DNA of 64,000 bases. It comes from Legionella spiritensis (GTDB lineage: Bacteria; Pseudomonadota; Gammaproteobacteria; Legionellales; Legionellaceae). Shown here in pieces: positions 62,460-64,000 of this stretch. The stretch covers positions 894,501 through 958,500 of the forward strand of contig NZ_LT906457.1 in assembly GCF_900186965.1 (NCBI RefSeq), written 5' to 3'. Below the pieces are notes generated by a model, which was not told the origin of the DNA, made no database searches, and saw only the letters and a program-made list of their open reading frames with translations. The position numbers and the translations under genes are program-made. Numbering within the stretch: the first letter of the stretch is position 1; every line of letters starts with the position of its first letter.

Positions 62460-64000
62460 TTATCCTTTGGTTTTACTGCTGTCCAGGTAAGTAAGCTGCG
62501 AGAAAATACTGCGCAGTTCATTTAAATACGAGTGAATGGCCTCATCCGGCAATTCGGTATTCAGTAATTGTTTTTCATAAGATTGCAACAGCTTTTTAGT
62601 ATCGAAATGAGCGAGGTTAAGTACGTTGGTGACGGTATCCCCGCTGACCAGATCATTAATCTCAAAATCGCCGTTACCAAGCAGCTTGACATCCAGAGAA
62701 TTGGTGTCGCCAAACAAATTATGCAGATTGCCCAGAATTTCCTGATAGGCACCTACCAGAAAAAACGCGATGGCATAAGGGTTGGCGGGATCGAAGGTTG
62801 GCAGCATCAGAGTCGTGTCGAGACTGGCGCGCCCGGTGTATTGTTTCAGGGTGCCGTCCGAGTCGCAGGTCAGATCCTGCAGAATACTGTGCATGGACGG
62901 TTCTTCCGTCAGGTGGGAAATGGGAGCGACCGGGAAAATCTGATCAATCGCCCAGGCGTCAGGCATCGACTGAAAAAATGAAATGTTACAAAATATCTTG
63001 GCTGCCATGCGTTCGTTGATTAAGCCAAGCAATTCGCTATCGCCGGGATTTGTCTCATCCAGCCGATTCTGGATCTCAAAACAGATGGCTGTAAAAAATT
63101 GCTCGACCTTGGCTTTGTCTTTTAACGTGATCACCCCGTGTTTGAACATGGAGTGGGCTTCGTCGAGAGAGTGGGCCGCGTAGTTAAAAATTTCGCTCGG
63201 CGAACTTTCCGAAATCCATTGATAGGTATCCCAGATGTCGCGCAGAACATGGGAGTCGTCGGGTTCAATCCGGGGCAGTTCACGGCTTTTTTTAATGAGC
63301 TCCACGTCGGTAATATTGGTTACAATAAGCGCATGATGTGCGGTTAATGCACGACCAGACTCGGAAATGACGTCAGGCTCCGGCAAGCCGCTTTCCTCAC
63401 AAAGATGGCGTAAGGCAAGAAGAATATTGGTCGCGTACTCATTGAGGCTGTAATTCATCGAGCAACCCGTGCTGGCGCGGGTACCTTCGTAATCTACGCT
63501 TAAGCCGCCGCCGACATCAATGGTGGCAATGGGCGCCTGCAAGCGCCTTAGTTCGACATAGTAGCGCGCCACTTCCTGCATACATTGGCGTATGTCAAGA
63601 ATATTGGCTATCTGGGAGCCAAGATGGCAATGCATCAATTGCAGGCAATCCAGATAACCTGCGGCGTTTAAGCGGTTGACCACTTCCAGAACCTGTTCGG
63701 CGTTCAAGCCGAATTTGGATTTGGCGCCGCCCGTATTTTCCCATTTACCGGCGCCCTTGGTTACCAGACGAATTCGTATGCCGATGTTAGGGCGTACAGC
63801 CATTCTGGCCGATTCTTTAAGAATGATATCGAGTTCTGATCGTTTTTCAATGACGATATATACCTGATGCCCCATTTGCTGGGCAATCAGCGCCGTGCGA
63901 ATGTAGCAGGCGTCCTTATAGCCGTTGCAGATGATGGTGGACGGGGTTTGGCCAAGCAAACCGATGACGGCCATTAATTCGGGTTTGCTGCCAGCTTCCA
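62460..64000 (-). CDS. speA: Biosynthetic arginine decarboxylase, N terminus outside window
   Basis: PLP enzyme that makes agmatine from arginine. About 513 codons are visible; the frame stays open to the right edge ([11 protein letters not shown]), and the family is about 630 residues, so the start and the PLP-lysine region lie beyond 64000. Visible signs: [42 protein letters not shown]. First of the speA-aguA pair. Confidence 0.95.
   Translation of the reverse strand, partial: EAGSKPELMAVIGLLGQTPSTIICNGYKDACYIRTALIAQQMGHQVYIVIEKRSELDIILKESARMAVRPNIGIRIRLVTKGAGKWENTGGAKSKFGLNAEQVLEVVNRLNAAGYLDCLQLMHCHLGSQIANILDIRQCMQEVARYYVELRRLQAPIATIDVGGGLSVDYEGTRASTGCSMNYSLNEYATNILLALRHLCEESGLPEPDVISESGRALTAHHALIVTNITDVELIKKSRELPRIEPDDSHVLRDIWDTYQWISESSPSEIFNYAAHSLDEAHSMFKHGVITLKDKAKVEQFFTAICFEIQNRLDETNPGDSELLGLINERMAAKIFCNISFFQSMPDAWAIDQIFPVAPISHLTEEPSMHSILQDLTCDSDGTLKQYTGRASLDTTLMLPTFDPANPYAIAFFLVGAYQEILGNLHNLFGDTNSLDVKLLGNGDFEINDLVSGDTVTNVLNLAHFDTKKLLQSYEKQLLNTELPDEAIHSYLNELRSIFSQLTYLDSSKTKG

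Overview
The window looks like a chromosomal segment of a Legionella-type gammaproteobacterium. The housekeeping order follows Escherichia coli in many places: tig-clpP-clpX-lon-hupB-ppiD, prmB-aroC, rne divergent from rluC, pgsA followed by tRNA-Gly/Cys/Leu, yibN-grxC-secB-gpsA, glyQ-glyS, and metNIQ. Between these blocks lie lineage-specific genes typical of Legionella. They include an ankyrin protein resembling the Dot/Icm effector AnkH/LegA3, a DsbA2/Com1-like oxidoreductase, a VirK-like protein and several coiled-coil or membrane proteins of unknown function. Base composition looks higher in GC than L. pneumophila, so the species is not settled from this sequence.

Layout. 1-4400: 3' part of a large unknown, probably effector-like gene, murI, and a lone tyrosine recombinase. 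4569-5081: tRNA-Pro/Arg/His/Leu. 5112-14230: the protease/chaperone block, with a relic of a second lon 3' end between lon and hupB. 14453-17731: two candidate host-interacting proteins. 17862-25543: fabI, udk, smr, prmB, aroC, asd and the ankyrin effector. 25756-31006: rne, rluC, HAD phosphatase, pgsA and three tRNAs. 31174-37851: gpsA/secB/grxC/yibN, a PafA-like phosphatase, an unknown protein, a rhodanese and a DMT transporter. 37958-39363: nested repeats with an IS5-family element. 39470-46968: gshA-gshB, trmL-mlaA, dtd, a pip paralogue and uvrD. 47231-53050: dsbA2, a stacked repeat array, glyQS-gmhB-rsmJ and a 57-residue gene. 53606-64000: a coiled-coil protein, metNIQ, a membrane-hairpin protein, a virK-like gene, acetoacetyl-CoA synthetase, agmatine deiminase and arginine decarboxylase (cut by the right edge).

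The strongest non-genic signal is at least five families of short palindromic elements (about 77-214 bp), called MITE-1 to MITE-5 here. MITE-1 and MITE-2 share their terminal inverted repeats with the IS at 38500-39363. Families abut one another through a TA inside CTAG-like junctions, which suggests repeated insertion into each other's ends. MITE-1 cores occupy four of the eight convergent gene gaps.

The most interesting genes are four. One is a flavin amine-oxidase-like protein ending in CCVIV, a eukaryotic CaaX-type lipidation motif. One is a His-rich membrane protein ending in PSAPPYYQ, an overlapping PSAP/PPxY late-domain-like motif. One is a proline-iminopeptidase-like protein with Gly in place of the nucleophilic Ser. 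The last is the AnkH-like protein. Effector roles are inference from sequence features and were not tested.
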